The notes under the pieces are model-generated. The model had not been told where the DNA came from. It did not search any database and saw only the letters and a list, made by a program, of their open reading frames with translations. A program made the translations under genes and the position numbers. Shown here piece after piece: positions 1 to 12,700 of a stretch of 64,000 nucleotides of DNA; position 1 is the first letter of the stretch, and every line of letters begins with the position of its first letter. The stretch is from Membranipora membranacea (Eukaryota > Bryozoa > Gymnolaemata > Cheilostomatida > Membraniporidae), in NCBI GenBank assembly GCA_914767715.1, contig OU612068.1:14014001-14078000 (forward strand), given 5' to 3'.

Positions 1-13
1 TTATATATTTTGA

Positions 14-93
14 AGCGTCATGACCACAAATGTGGTTGATTGCGGGGGGGGGGGGACAATTGTGGAAAATTTCAATTGTGGTCATGACGTTTG
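14..93. repeat. Fold-back hairpin repeat with internal G-run
   Basis: Two arms containing the shared word GTCATGACCACAA (left, near 17-29) and its complement (right, near 76-90) face each other around a run of about a dozen G. It lies in intronic or upstream sequence of the Ig-domain gene. It looks like a short non-autonomous fold-back element; no coding capacity is seen. Confidence 0.55.
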
Positions 94-182
94 AATCTTG
101 AGAGTCTTACCAAGATTGTGGTTTTCACAGAATCAAATATTGGCAGTTGAAGTCCTCATCTTTCGATAATTGTTTGTTATAG

Positions 183-2208
183 TTCGGAGTCAGATTTTGG
201 AAGCTTTTACTGCTCAGCAGAAAACATGTATGGTGAAACTCCTTACAAGTGTGAGATCCAGCTCCTTCATAAAGGTAAGCACCTCATCTAAATCAGATCT
301 ATAGTCTCTGGTAGCACCTCATCAGATAACGTGTATTTCTAGTTTTCAAACTGGTGTTTGGTAGAGCTTTATTTGCAAAGGAATGAAATTGATTAAATTA
401 AAGCACGTTCTAAGACGAAAGGAATATGAGTTCGGTGCTATCAGTGACATAGATTTAGATTTCAATCACACTTGCTCCATTCAATCATTGCCAATAAAAC
501 TGCCAAGCCTAGATATATTAGATATTCTTGTTGTCACATCATAAAAAGCATTAGCAGTGATGAATTGTTGCTGACGACACAAGTATCATATAGCACGGAA
601 GAAAGAACTGTCTATTATCATTGTAGAAGACAAATTGGACACACCCGCCCTGATCTCTGCAGCGTTCGGAGGAGAGGCACAGTCTTATGTGATTATCACA
701 TGTTTGGTCGTAGCTTTCCTAGTCATAGTTGTGTTTGTTATCGGAGTGGTTATAATGAAGAGGAGAGGTTCATCTAACAGCGAGAAAGAGACTACCGATT
801 CGGAGGAGAACTACAGTAACACAAATCCAAACATACGTGAGTAATACTGATCTACTTCTGTATCTGACTTGCCTCTTGTTTCATGCTTCACTCACTAGAT
901 AATATAGAAGCTTTTAGACAAAGTAGATAGTTGTAGATTACAAGGAACCTTTTACTTAAACCTGATTCTTCTGATTTGTCCCATGTCACTCCTTTGTACA
1001 GAGGACAGAATATTTCCATTGTCCAATATACAAACAAATTGAGATATACACACTTAGGAGTTGACATAAAAATTTCCAAACACTAAGACTGAGACTTAGA
1101 CTTGGAGACTCTATACAAGCAATTACTGAGGAGTGGAATGGGAGTTACCTCATAATTTCAAGCAGGGAGACAACTTCCATAACCGATGGATGGTTTCAGG
1201 GAATCTGTGCCAATCCTAATAGTATTTAGAAGTGAGCTTTGTTAGGACAGGGAATTAGGGAAAAATGTATGGTGCTGGTGCTTTGGTGAAAATGGATAGA
1301 TTTTTAGAAGTTTCATGCTTACGGCTTACTGGTATAGCTTACTTTCCATGTAATCCTTTTGAGACTAACCTTTTCTTTTCCGCGTAGATATGACTAAAGC
1401 TAGTGGTGAAGGGGCCCACAATAACGCCTATAATAAAGCCCCTGAGGAAGGTACACCTGAACATCTGGTGAACCAGGAGCTTCAAGAGGTTGTCATGAGA
1501 TCCAAAAAACAGAAAAATCCTGACCCTGCAACCGCTGAAGTTTGGTAAATTTTTCCAGCCAATTATTATTACAGATCATGTCAGGATTCAGATGGAAAAA
1601 TGATTTTTTTTAATGTCTCGTATTTCATTACTGCTTTCCCTGCTGACAGTATAAACCTCGCTTGCTCAGATCTTCATACCCATTACAATGTGCTAAACAG
1701 AACTTCTTGAGTGATCAAGTTGTCTTCTATCGGCTTGCAAATGGGGTTGTTAAAATTTACATGTGCACCGTTTGTCTCTTTATTTTCTCCAGATTTCAGC
1801 AAATCTAACGTGGAACAACTGTCTTCAGATGCCAAGCATCAGCCCAATAATAATTCAACTCCTGAAGGCACAGAAGATAATTCAGCTCAGCTGAATCAGA
1901 ATGATCCCCCTGCTGCAGTTCTAGTCAGAATGCGTAACCTAGGTACAGACCAGCTCTCTAACAACGACCCGTCTCATAGAAACTCGACTCAATCTCAAGC
2001 CAAGGCTAGCCTCAGAGGGTCGATCACGTGTAGTATTGATAACCTTAATGACCTGGTAGAGAGGGCGTCCCTACCAGATGTGTATGATGTTGAAGATGCT
2101 AGTGCCACACCTCCTAGTGATCGAGTTCCTACGAGACAGGTCAAGGAGGGGACAGAAGGCCTTTACTCTGTAACGGATGTTCAAACCGGCAATGAACTTA
2201 AAATGTGA
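183..2208 (+). CDS. Immunoglobulin-superfamily transmembrane receptor, 3' part (partial at left edge)
   Basis: Four exons join in phase: 183-274, 627-836, 1388-1544, 1800-2208 (stop TGA). The first exon encodes the end of an Ig domain: SDFGSFYCSAENMYG is the classic D-x-G-x-Y-C F-strand signature, followed by a G strand. Exon 2 gives a short stalk and one membrane span (YVIITCLVVAFLVIVVFVI) stopped by KRR. Exons 3 and 4 encode a cytoplasmic tail of roughly 210 residues that is polar and rich in Asn, Ser and Glu, ending in NELKM. Acceptor choice in the last exon was set by phase: cutting after ATTTCAG keeps the frame, whereas the AG six bases earlier would create a stop. The gene is probably a cell-adhesion or axon-guidance type receptor. 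The 5' exons with the other extracellular domains lie outside the window, so the subfamily cannot be named. The tail shows no motif I recognise. Confidence 0.8.
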
Positions 2209-2940
2209 CATTGCTGCTGCTGTGTCCAAGAAGTTCGTCATATCACCAAATGATATTATTACTTATAACTGCTCTATGGCTAGAACTAACTGCTCACTTC
2301 CTATTATTTTCTGAGTTCAATCACCAACACCATATTTATAATATTGCTCGTATAGACATTGTTGTATTGCGGCATCACATATCCAATATTTAATTACAGC
2401 TGCTTCTTGGAAAATGCTCCGGATTAAATCTGTATGTTAACTATCTATTTGCTATCAATATATTTTGTTCTATATTTTATAGATATCTTCACTGTAACAT
2501 TTTTGTACTGAATATTTAATCACTTCAAGTTAAACATTTCAAAAATACTAGCAGTAAACACGAAAAATGTTACATACACTTTAGAATATTATGTTTAAAT
2601 TTTATTGAATATTCATAATACAGTAATAAATGATCTACATTTTAACCATTGAAATAATCCTATTTTCTGCACTCTAAACATAGTGTGTGATACTAAAATA
2701 GCTCAAAAAATTTAAATTCTATGACAATTGCACTATATTTGAGTTCTACCGGTACCATGAATGCATGTCAATTGAAAAAATCATGACAATTCTCTCGATT
2801 AAATTGTTTTTAAGATTCAACACTTTTCTATCTAATGCAGATTTCAACGATTGTGAAGGCTAGGACACTATATAAAATAAAAGGTTTGTTTATTTGTCAG
2901 TGTAAGTAAATGTCTGTTGTGTGTTAAAATTCTGAAAAAT
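2209..2940. other. Convergent 3' region between the Ig receptor and VGAT
   Basis: AT-rich spacer between two convergent stop codons, presumably both 3' UTRs. Plus-strand AATAAA signals occur at 2625-2630 and 2876-2881 and could serve the Ig gene. A minus-strand AATAAA lies at 2889-2894, only about 50 bases past the VGAT stop. No reading frame of interest was seen. Confidence 0.5.
2889..2894 (-). terminator. Probable poly(A) signal for VGAT
   Basis: AATAAA on the minus strand about 50 bases beyond the VGAT stop codon. It would give a very short 3' UTR. Only the hexamer and its position support it. Confidence 0.35.
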
Positions 2941-5900
2941 CTACCCCATCAGCGCACTTTTCATAGTCTCGTTTACACCTTTACTGTTAAGTGAAAGTTT
3001 TGGCACCCAGCTTGGTATGATATCTCTACTCTGGAAGGCAAGAATAAGCGCTCGCCCTGAGTAGTATATACCCATAGCACCCAGCACAATACCTAGCAGA
3101 ATTATAAATAAATCAAGTGCCTTTTTGTACCACGGTAAGGTGTCTCTTTTTATGTATAAGTGGAATACGCATGGCCAGACGAACGATAACATAGTCCCTG
3201 TGAAGCTGCCGATCAGCCCCATCAGCAGCGAGAAGTGGGGGATAACTACAGCTAGAGTAAGAGTGAACATCACCAGTAATATCCTGAGACCTATACCCCA
3301 CCATTTAATGGACATGTTGTCTCTGTAGCAGGATGGAAATACTGTCTTTGACTGATCCTGGAAAAAAGTGTTTTCAATAATCTCAACGGCTGCAAAGTAA
3401 GGTAATGGGTAGCTGAATAATGCTTTGGCAACTAGTATAATGTTTACGATGACCTTTAGGGCCTGCGGTAGGTTGTTTGTGATGACTTCTTCGGTGTCCT
3501 CTCCCCATGTGACGTAACCGATCCATGAGAAGACGACTTTGAAGATTGCCGCTGCTATATGGGTCCAATGCATCATACAACTAAATCGCTCCCGTTTCAC
3601 CATTTTGCCCTCTAGCGTTGGCAGAAATATCTGAGATGTATAGCTGAACACTATAATCCCAAGCGATATGGGAACTGTCCATATGTCAGGATTAATCTTC
3701 ACAGCTCGAGGCTGCCACTCTTTGACGAGAGTGAGGCAGTAGATTATGATGATGATATTGATGAGCATGTGGGCCACAGTACACCACAAGCTAAGCCATG
3801 ACACTCTCCTCATTGTTTTTAGAAAGGCACAGAACAGTAATGGCACCGTGCTCAGGCAAATCCAAACACTTAGATTGATTGATTCTGATGGTATACTTCC
3901 TTTTAGCAGCTCACCGCACAGTAAAACGTAGAGGATACATGTCATGAGTAACTCGATCACTTGAGCCACATTGACTATCGGTTTACCAACTCGTTTGCCA
4001 AACACATGCTCTGCTATATCACCATAGCTTGTATGGACTCTTATTAGCCTTCCATCCTTCCCCTCTTCGTACAAACAGTCCACTAGAATCTTTCCTGTAT
4101 GACAGCAGATGATTGCCACAAAGCACATTGCAAATAACGCCCAGTATCCGCCTTGATGTACCGTATATGGAAAACTCACTATGAACATTCCCTGTAAAAT
4201 AAAAAGCAAAATCCTTATTATAAAAAAATTGCGATTTCCAAAAGCTCAGAAACACCTGGGTAATGAAACATTGATTAGGTTGTATTTGTAAAAATGTAAC
4301 TTGATTTTGCTGGAAATTCCAGGCTAAGTTTGCGGTGGGGCATTTTCAACATCCCATGTTGAATGAGTCTAAATTTTTACATCTGGTTAAAAACTGATGG
4401 CATTTACTCGGTGCAACACAATTAGTCTGGTCTGCAAAACAAATCAGGGTGTTATCTGATTTTGTAAAGAGTTCCCACCTCCCACCAGTCTAAATGACTC
4501 CATGACATTATCACTTCATTTTATCAGCAATTAATATTTAAGAATCAATCCGATGTCGTTACCCTACTTCTAATCTCTTATAAATGCCTACCGATGAAGG
4601 ATATGCAGCAATTTTACAACTAACACATCATTTTTACACAAAAAAATAGAGTTATCTACCATGCGCCCAAAGTACAGTGTGATTTGGTCAGCTCGTCATT
4701 GCGAGACCTATATTTTTCATTGAACTCTTATGGAGACAGAGTTGATTTGTTTCCTATACCATTGATTGATGTAAAACTGAGCAACAGATTAAATTTTGTA
4801 CTGTAACTTTGTTCAGAAGTAATTACTCTGTTGATCAAAACAGTCAATATTTGTATAACAGAGAGATAATGCTAAATATTTGATTTAATAAAAAACTGTG
4901 TGTAACATTTTGTAACAGTTTACAGCGGCCAGCGTAAACAGGTGGAATTCTCAACTTCAAAAGGACATGTGCACCTAGGCTGTTATTTCTAGAGTGAGCA
5001 GGGTTCGTGCTGGAATTTTTGCAAACATATCTGTCAATTACTGTTGGCATGTCCCTTGTATAGCCCATATATGTGTCAGAAAACTTAAACTCTAATAGAC
5101 TATAAAATATAGGGAGCCATTTCCTCTATTTTCCAATTATTGTTTTGTTTGAGACATCACATGCCTACGGTTTGAGACATCACATGCCTACGCTTTGAGC
5201 ACTGATAAGAAATTACAGAATTAATGGCTCGGGAACAAATATTGATTTGTGTAAGTGTAAGCAACCTCAAAGCTTTGACACTCAATTAAACTTTGAAAAA
5301 TATCGCTATAATTGATGGAGCAATCATCTGAGTCTTTTCCCTTTATGTCCATCATCTGACAAAAACAGATGGTTTGGATAATCGTTGTTTTGGTTGCAGG
5401 GAAGAGTGAGATGTTATGTGATTTAGCTGGTGTTTCTTATCTCTACCAAATTTGCGTTTTGCTAGTCTTATGACGCATGTGAGAAATATTAAAAGTACAA
5501 ATCTTAAATGGTTTTTAAAGTCTGATGCTATAAACACTTTTCAAAGCTTTAAGATGGGAAAAATATGGCCGCTAAATGTGTAGGCGGTAGGGAGGGCGGG
5601 GGTGGGGGTGGAGTTTCAGAACGTGACCGACATTTCTAAGAATATGCAGCTGCTGCTGCTGCTCCAATGATGAGTTTAATACCGACAGCCTTGAAACCCT
5701 GTTTGACCCTGTATATCTTATCTGATACTTGTTTCATCAAAAGCGTTCTCAGTTCTCTGCTGTATTGCTCCATATTAGGCAAACACCCAATAAACAATAA
5801 ATGCTAAAACACTCTACTTGATGTAGGAATTGAATAGAAATATGTTTTCAACCATTTTTTCGGTCAAATCCACCAAAAGGTCACCAAAATATGGTGTAAA

Positions 5901-7579
5901 AGAATGGTAGCCGAAATAAGGTCATTGAATCTGAGGCAGCAGAAATCATTAATTATTATTATAGCATCAATAGAGTTAGGAAGCTGTATATTATAGAGGA
6001 ATAGAGGAATAGGTTTTATCACATCAAGACTTAAAAGTTGTTATATCTTAATAGATGAAGGCCATGATTGCGTATCCCACAATGCATTGACCTTGTATAG
6101 TTGGTGGGTTTTCTGGAATTCCCTGCAAGAGGAGATTAATTATTTATAGGCTATGTGTAACTACTTTTTGTACTGGAAACAGATTTGATTTTGTACTGGA
6201 AACAGATTTGATTTCATGAAATGTTGAAAAGTCTCCAACAAACATGTCTGGACGTATTGATGCTACATTTTATTTAGCTTTGTTGATGTTTTGTTTTTAG
6301 CTGTTGCGATGTTTCCCACTACAGCTACCATGATATTTATAATATAATTTGCATGCTGTGATCTCAGTTTGACATCAAATGAGAAGTACGCATCAGGGCG
6401 TCATTGTTTTCCTATATATAATCGCATTTGATCATATTCTAGAAGTATTGGCAAAGATGGTGTCGCCTAATTTGCCTGTATTGCAAAAGAGCAATAGGGG
6501 AAAACTTAAAACAATTATCTGCTGAGGCCCCATTATTGACAATGCTATTGTGAATACAATTATAAATATTCAGAGAACTTGTGAAATGCTGGTCTGCTTT
6601 CTCAGAAAATGCTCTTGCGGTCATTGCCCATATTAGGCAACATAGCAGTACCTTGCTCCAGCCGTCACGATCCATATATCGTCAAAAATAGAAATGGAAA
6701 TGTGTCATTTGGATTGTGTGATATCGACAAGTAGTGCAAACAAAACGCTTGTAGACAGAAGACACAAATAGATTAGACTAGGAGTAACCTCACCCTAGCT
6801 CCTGACTAAACATTATGTGTAATGTTGAATTAATCTTTTACAGATTACATCTTATGACAAAGGCCTCCACTAGTGAAATATATTAAGCAAATCACAAACA
6901 CGGCATGTCATCGTTTAAACATAATCTGAAAATTTTCTTCCTGAGTTTCAACCCTGGTATCGGAGTTATGATCCTAGCCTGAGCCTAGTGCTGTATTATT
7001 TATGTAACTTTAATGAGCCTAACAGTTGCCGAGTTTTGATCTGTCTGCAAACCTAAGATATTAAAAGCATCCCAATATGAACATTTCCGATTTCTCCGAG
7101 GGTTTAACTTGTCTGATTCTTACCTGAATAGCGTTGGTGACGTTCCACCCTGCTTGCCATTCTGTTATAGTGTCAGTATTTGTGGCGGGCTCCGATGGCA
7201 TCTCCAAACTTGTGTTAGATTGGCTTCTCTTAAAAGCGCCAGCTTCACCATCCTTGATACTGCTCTTCTCAGAAGGTGTGCTTGAGCCATCTCCACCATC
7301 GTCAGACCTGCCCTCATATTGATCAAAGTCAGTCGAATTATTTGCAAGGCTGGTATTCACATTCAGATCGTCCGTCTCCTGAGGGCCATCGGAAGGGTCC
7401 GTATTATTGTCACTAGACCATCTGAGGTAGCCGAATGTAGACTTGACTGATGTGCCCGAGCTAGTCCCGCCTGTCGTGTTCTTGACAGCACTTTTTCTTA
7501 TCCTGTTCACGATGTTGCTTAGTTGACCCCCCAATGCTGCAAACTCCTGCTTGAGATGTTCCTTGTTTTCACCGCTCAT
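2941..7579 (-). CDS. SLC32A1: Vesicular inhibitory amino acid transporter (VGAT, SLC32 family)
   Basis: Exon 1 is 7579-7124 and exon 2 is 4191-2941 (stop TAG); both splice sites are canonical and the intron is phase 0, giving 568 residues (human about 525). It is a proton-coupled transporter that loads GABA or glycine into synaptic vesicles, of the amino acid/auxin permease family. Exon 1 encodes a long polar cytosolic N-terminus rich in Ser, Asp and Gly, then EWQAGWNVTNAIQ, the block just before membrane segment 1. Exon 2 resumes with GMFIVSFPYTVHQGGYW and carries the rest of the hydrophobic core. Family blocks seen include CCHTGKILVDCLYEE, VNVAQVIELLMTCILYVLL, SYTSQIFLPTLEG, VITNNLP, AKALFSYPLPYFAAVE and HFSLLMGLIGSFTG. 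The start is an ATG with no in-frame alternative needed. The 2.9-kb intron contains one copy of a dispersed repeat. A GABA or glycine phenotype is inferred from family membership. Confidence 0.93.
6452..6645. repeat. Dispersed repeat, copy 1 (in VGAT intron)
   Basis: About 190 bp that match 9119-9315 in the same orientation with scattered differences. Shared blocks include GAGCAATAGGGG/TAGCAATAGGGG, GAGGCCCC, GAGAACTTGTGAAATGC and TCTCAGAAAATGCTC. No coding potential and no Pol III boxes were recognised, so the class is unknown. Confidence 0.65.
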
Positions 7580-9703
7580 AGTGTTGATGCCGTTATAGCA
7601 GGAGATAGGTCGGAATTATTTCGCTGCTGTTTTGAGGGTCAGTGTTCTGGTAAATGGTGAGAATGCTGCCTATTTCACAGATGCCACTTATTAATGATAT
7701 TAATACAGCTCTAATGTTATACAGATAGGTCTATAATTAATTATTGGATTGCTAATATACATATCTAGAGAAGTCAATTTAGAAAGCTTGTGACAAACTG
7801 CTGCTTTCCCACGGACAGCAAATGTGACTAAACTTTACACAGTGACACTGACATTGAGGCAGCATTGAGGCAGCATTGTTATATTGAATATCACACAGTT
7901 TGACGAGCTATATATTTTTCACTCACATGGTGCGCTCCGTGCAATTAGCGAGGTTTTATGTAAATGAGCGCATTGCCTCAGAATATCTATCTTTACTTTT
8001 GACCGCCCAATGTACCTTTCTCCTTTTCATCTCAGATAGCTTTTTTTCACAGCGTAAATCCAGTCAATGTACTGTTACGCCAAATGCGGTGTGTAAGCTC
8101 CCATTTGATGTTGACTACAGCTGCCTCTGTTATAGGTAACTGTATAGTGGACTAAAATTTCAAGTTATGAATGAACATTCTTGACCCCTAAAGCAGTAGA
8201 TCAGTTTGTTACTTTGCTCTAACAGAAGGACACTCTGTCTGTCTACAATTTGTCAATAAAACCTTGATTACTACTTGTATTTGTGCACATTTTTATTTAT
8301 ATTAGGAGAGTGAACTGCGGAAGAGATTAATTATTTACCATGCAAACCTGAAGAAGAATTCTGTCAATATTAAGAAACCACTCATTAACAAATTCTAAAC
8401 AGATAGGGCCCTTTTCTGTAAATAAAAAAACTACTCTGTCCTTTGGGATCTTTGTGTAGATTCTACAAAACATTTGTCAATTTGAAATGCCAATAATACT
8501 CTTATCTTTGATACACCATTCATCTAATGCTGACAATTAATTTGGACATTTTTTCTTGTAACAACCAAAATGCGGCGAAAACTTTCGAAAAGCTCTTTGG
8601 CTTTTTACTTATCTAATGTTTGACAGCAAAATGAACTCAATAGCAGGCCAATTTATTGACAATTTCATTTCTGAATTCGGGTTCATTGTAATGGTCTCGA
8701 TTGCCCTCTGTAACTTGTCATTGAAATACTTTCGCTTTCAAGCTACGAGCTTACCCCGGTCGAGCCTAATGGAATCTGTTAGACTCCAGTAACCTTAAAT
8801 AGAAGCTTTGTTTTCAACTGGCTGAACAATCACAATGTTAAACGGAGTTTGCCCTGCCCAAAGCAGGGAGTTTTGGTCCCAAACTCCCTGCCCAAAATAA
8901 AAGGTCAACTTTGAGTAATACAATGGAGTTATCTCCTATCTTGATATGAACACAAAACTTCTTATAAATCTACATAGTGTCATCAGGGAGAATGGTGTCA
9001 TGGATTTAGTGATATGCAATGATATATATTATATACCAATGGTGATATGATATCATGTTTAGATATATGCCCAATCAGCGTCATACTGAGCTTTACATCT
9101 TCTGTGATCAATATGCTTCAAGATGTTGACGCTTGTTTTTTACTGGATTGCAAAATAGCAATAGGGGAAAGCTTAAAACAATTTTCTGAGGCCCCGTTAT
9201 TGACAATGGTATATTGTGAAAGATTACAATTATTATAATTCTGAGAACTTGTGAAATGCCTTATATATTGTCTCAGAAAATGCTCATTGCTCATACTAGG
9301 CAACAGAGCAATGGTTTCAGGATTCATTGTCATATTTGATTGAAATGTATCAGAAAAAATGGTTTAAATATTTTCTCAAAGCAGCCAATAAAATCAGATA
9401 GATATATATAAAACAGCATTATTTGTCACACATGGAACAAGTTGAAAATGATTCATTTACAACACCTACGGTCTTAAAAAATGTTGAAACGGATACAAAA
9501 ATAGAATCATAGATTTATATAACAATGAATGTTGGTCAATGTCACAAGGATAGGAGCATAGTCTAGATCAAATATATATATTGACAATGTATTGAAATTC
9601 GCAACATCTACATCTTTTAGGAAGAGAGCTTAGGTTGTTGTGTAGTATGTGTCTAGCATAGCTGCCTTCATTGCCTTTGGACTTATAACTACAGACTTAT
9701 GAG
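7580..9703. other. Intergenic region upstream of VGAT and downstream of SARDH copy A
   Basis: AT-rich sequence containing the VGAT 5' flank and one dispersed repeat (9119-9315). Short open frames here overlap low-complexity sequence and show no protein-like composition. No core promoter element could be assigned with confidence. Confidence 0.4.
9119..9315. repeat. Dispersed repeat, copy 2
   Basis: Same family as 6452-6645. It ends with the shared word TAGGCAACA followed by TAGCA or GAGCAATGG. It sits between VGAT and the 3' end of SARDH copy A. Confidence 0.65.
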
Positions 9704-12700
9704 TTAGAGTGAGAAGGCGGTCTGTACGTTGTCTGGCTGAGAGTTATAAAATCCATGAATCCTTTCACTCTTCGGGTCAAATGGACTCTTCATATGCACA
9801 TTCGCATCCAACAACTCATCCGCCCTCTCTATCTGGTATGTGCCTGAAAAATTAATATAAATAAAATATAAGCATGGGCAAGATGAGTCATCTATGCCGA
9901 GGAAAGTTGCTCACAAAAAAGTTTCGAGGCAAGTAAGGTTTTGGCCTTCACTCAGCAATACGGAAACAAGCACATATCTTTTTAATTTTCAAATGATGTC
10001 TGAAATCATCTACATAATCCTTATATAGTATCATCAAATGAATAAATCAGTTGTGAATTCATCCGATTTTTTATCACAACAAGAAAATGCCAGATGTGAG
10101 GAATTGTTGCTGACAATAATATTATTATTATCATTATCCAAGCTTGATACAAATATCTATCTCGAGTCTTACCCCACTGTAATATACAAGGGGAAACAAC
10201 TTACCGCTCATGACGTAGTCTTTATTTATTTTTCCACCTTCAGGATCATTGATATAGCCCCATGCTATCACAGTGTCCAATGAGTGAGCGAATTCTGCCC
10301 GTCTTATGTGGCCCACTAAGTGTTCATTTCTGTAAATAGCCTCACAGCCATGGAGAGGTACTGCTGCTGGCCTGTTAACAGAGAAATATCGATGAATGAC
10401 CTGACTCTTTGCACACGATGACCAATTTCATTTAAAAGTCATTGCCGGCAGCACTTAATATTGTCAACTGCTGCCGTCGCTGAATTTTTGTGGGGTTTCT
10501 TATGCCATTTGTTTCATACTAAATGTTAAGAGGTATGGTAGTGTGTGATTTATAAGATACCAGAATTCAATTTTCTTGACATTCCATGATGAGTTCTAAC
10601 TTCTATTGTACTCGATAGTACATGAATATTGCATATAGAGCTCAATAGAGTACATTTTGGCTAGAATTTATTTAAGCTAATTTGGGGATAAATAATATCT
10701 GGCCTTTGCAAAATTGCGCACCTATCCTCCTGCAAATAGTTTACTCCTCTGGGGAATATATGACAACTGAATCGGTACACAAGCTAACAAATCATCATTG
10801 TAAACATACTTTGGTAGAGTGAAACAGACAAGCCGTTTGTTGATTCCCTGAGATTTATACTTTTCGACTGCTTCTCTACCGATGAATGGTTTACCCGTTT
10901 TTAGTTTACATGTGAATGCCAGGTCAGCTTCCAGTGGGCTGTCTATACTCCGAATATCAGAAGTCCACATCCTGTAACCTGGTGAATGAGTACACAGTTA
11001 AAGACGAATAGACAAGGAACGTGTTCAGAGCAAACTGGATGTCAGATTTGGAATCTCCATGCTCCATTATATCTGTCTACCATTTTGCAAGGCTATCAGT
11101 ATCCTATTCTAGAAGTTATTCCAAATAGTGTGTAAAAATAATTTGAGTTAGGTTGAGATAATTCCGAGAGTTTAAGAATTGGACTAATTGATGTGGTCGC
11201 CTCCCTACTTGCTGAAGATATTAGCAGTGGTTGAAAATTTTCAATATGCTAAATTTCATAGTCAATCATATACTTTAGTCACACGGCGTGTTACTACCAG
11301 CCTGTAAATTGGAAGTGACATGTATGTTGCAACATAGCCTATCTTGATAAGCTTTGTCTGTCACCAACATAGCTTGTCAAAACAGGCTAGGTTGCAAAAT
11401 ACCGGTCACTTGCAATCTGACCTTAATCAGCGATGTTGTAAATTGTCCAATTGCACGCATAAGAGACTGTTTTGAAGAGAATTTAATGTAAATATGAATC
11501 AGATGCTATGATTTGGTGATAATAATGTGAAAGCTGTCTAACAGCGCTGTCACCTTGAAGTCGGGGTCTGTGATTGTGATGTTACAAATTTGGAACTCTG
11601 TCAGCAATAGAATAGAGAAAATAAGTTCTAGTCCCTTGTCAAAACCGTTTGATCTTGCTTATTAGCTTTGAATTTTTGTTCACCTTTTTCCATGCTAAGA
11701 GAGTCCATAGCACGATATCCTGAGTTTTTTAGACCGAACTCTCTGCCAACTTCAAATAGTTTGTGATAAACATCAAGTGCAGCAGAGTTTGGGATGTGAA
11801 GCTCCCACCCCATCTCACCTACAAAACTTAGCCTCATGGCTCTCACCTTGTGTCCAGCAACCTCTATTGCCTGAAATGAAACATTTTAAATTAAAAATTG
11901 TGTCAGATAGATTGGCAAGACAAATTACTGATCACCGGGACAAGCTTTTCTCTTGTATACAAAGAGCTCAGATTGTTGTTCCAAACAACCGTATCATTAG
12001 TTCAAGTTCTCAAACTCTGGCACTCCATTATCAACCAACTTCCGGCCAGAGGAAGGTCATGGAAAGTCACAAGCAGCGGAGTTTTGGCACATGGCATACG
12101 ATAGTTCTGCTAGAGAGTCCAATTATATGACTATCTGCTCAGTTCGAGAAAGGTTGGTCAATTACTCCCGACAGGCAAAGCCATAAAATAAGATAAGACA
12201 CAACTCACCTGGTGACTGGAAAAGGGGAACTTTTCATTCAAGAGATCCACTCCTGGTACTACTCTGGACAGAATTTCCCGACTAAAAAGATTGAAGTTGA
12301 AATTATGCTTTGCTAGTAATTTTTTTTATTCTTTATGTATCTTGACAAATGAGGCCATGTGAAAAAGGAGCAATGGAATTAAATGAATTTTTTAAACAGT
12401 AGCTTATCATAAAATGCTGTCCTTCCAACATGCTGAGACAGCTGAAGAAAATTACTGCAAACATTATCATCGTAGGATTGAACTTTAGAAACATATCACA
12501 GACATAAGACATTTAAATGCATGCTAAGTTCCTCAATATTAAGTATGGACAGTCTACTTTTCAAGTTTCAATTAAAGGGTGATATGAAAACTCATGGGCG
12601 CCCGTTAGGTTGTATTATTTTAACAGCACAGATAGTTCCGTCTAAGGTAAAATTATTTGCCAGGAAAGATCCCTCCAAAATTAGAATCTGATTTTTGTCC

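Noticed and set aside
10722-10809. Extension of SARDH copy A exon 17 into the following intron as an open frame
   Set aside because: The donor GTATGT at 10809-10804 restores the same phase and junction as in copy B, so the read-through is intronic.
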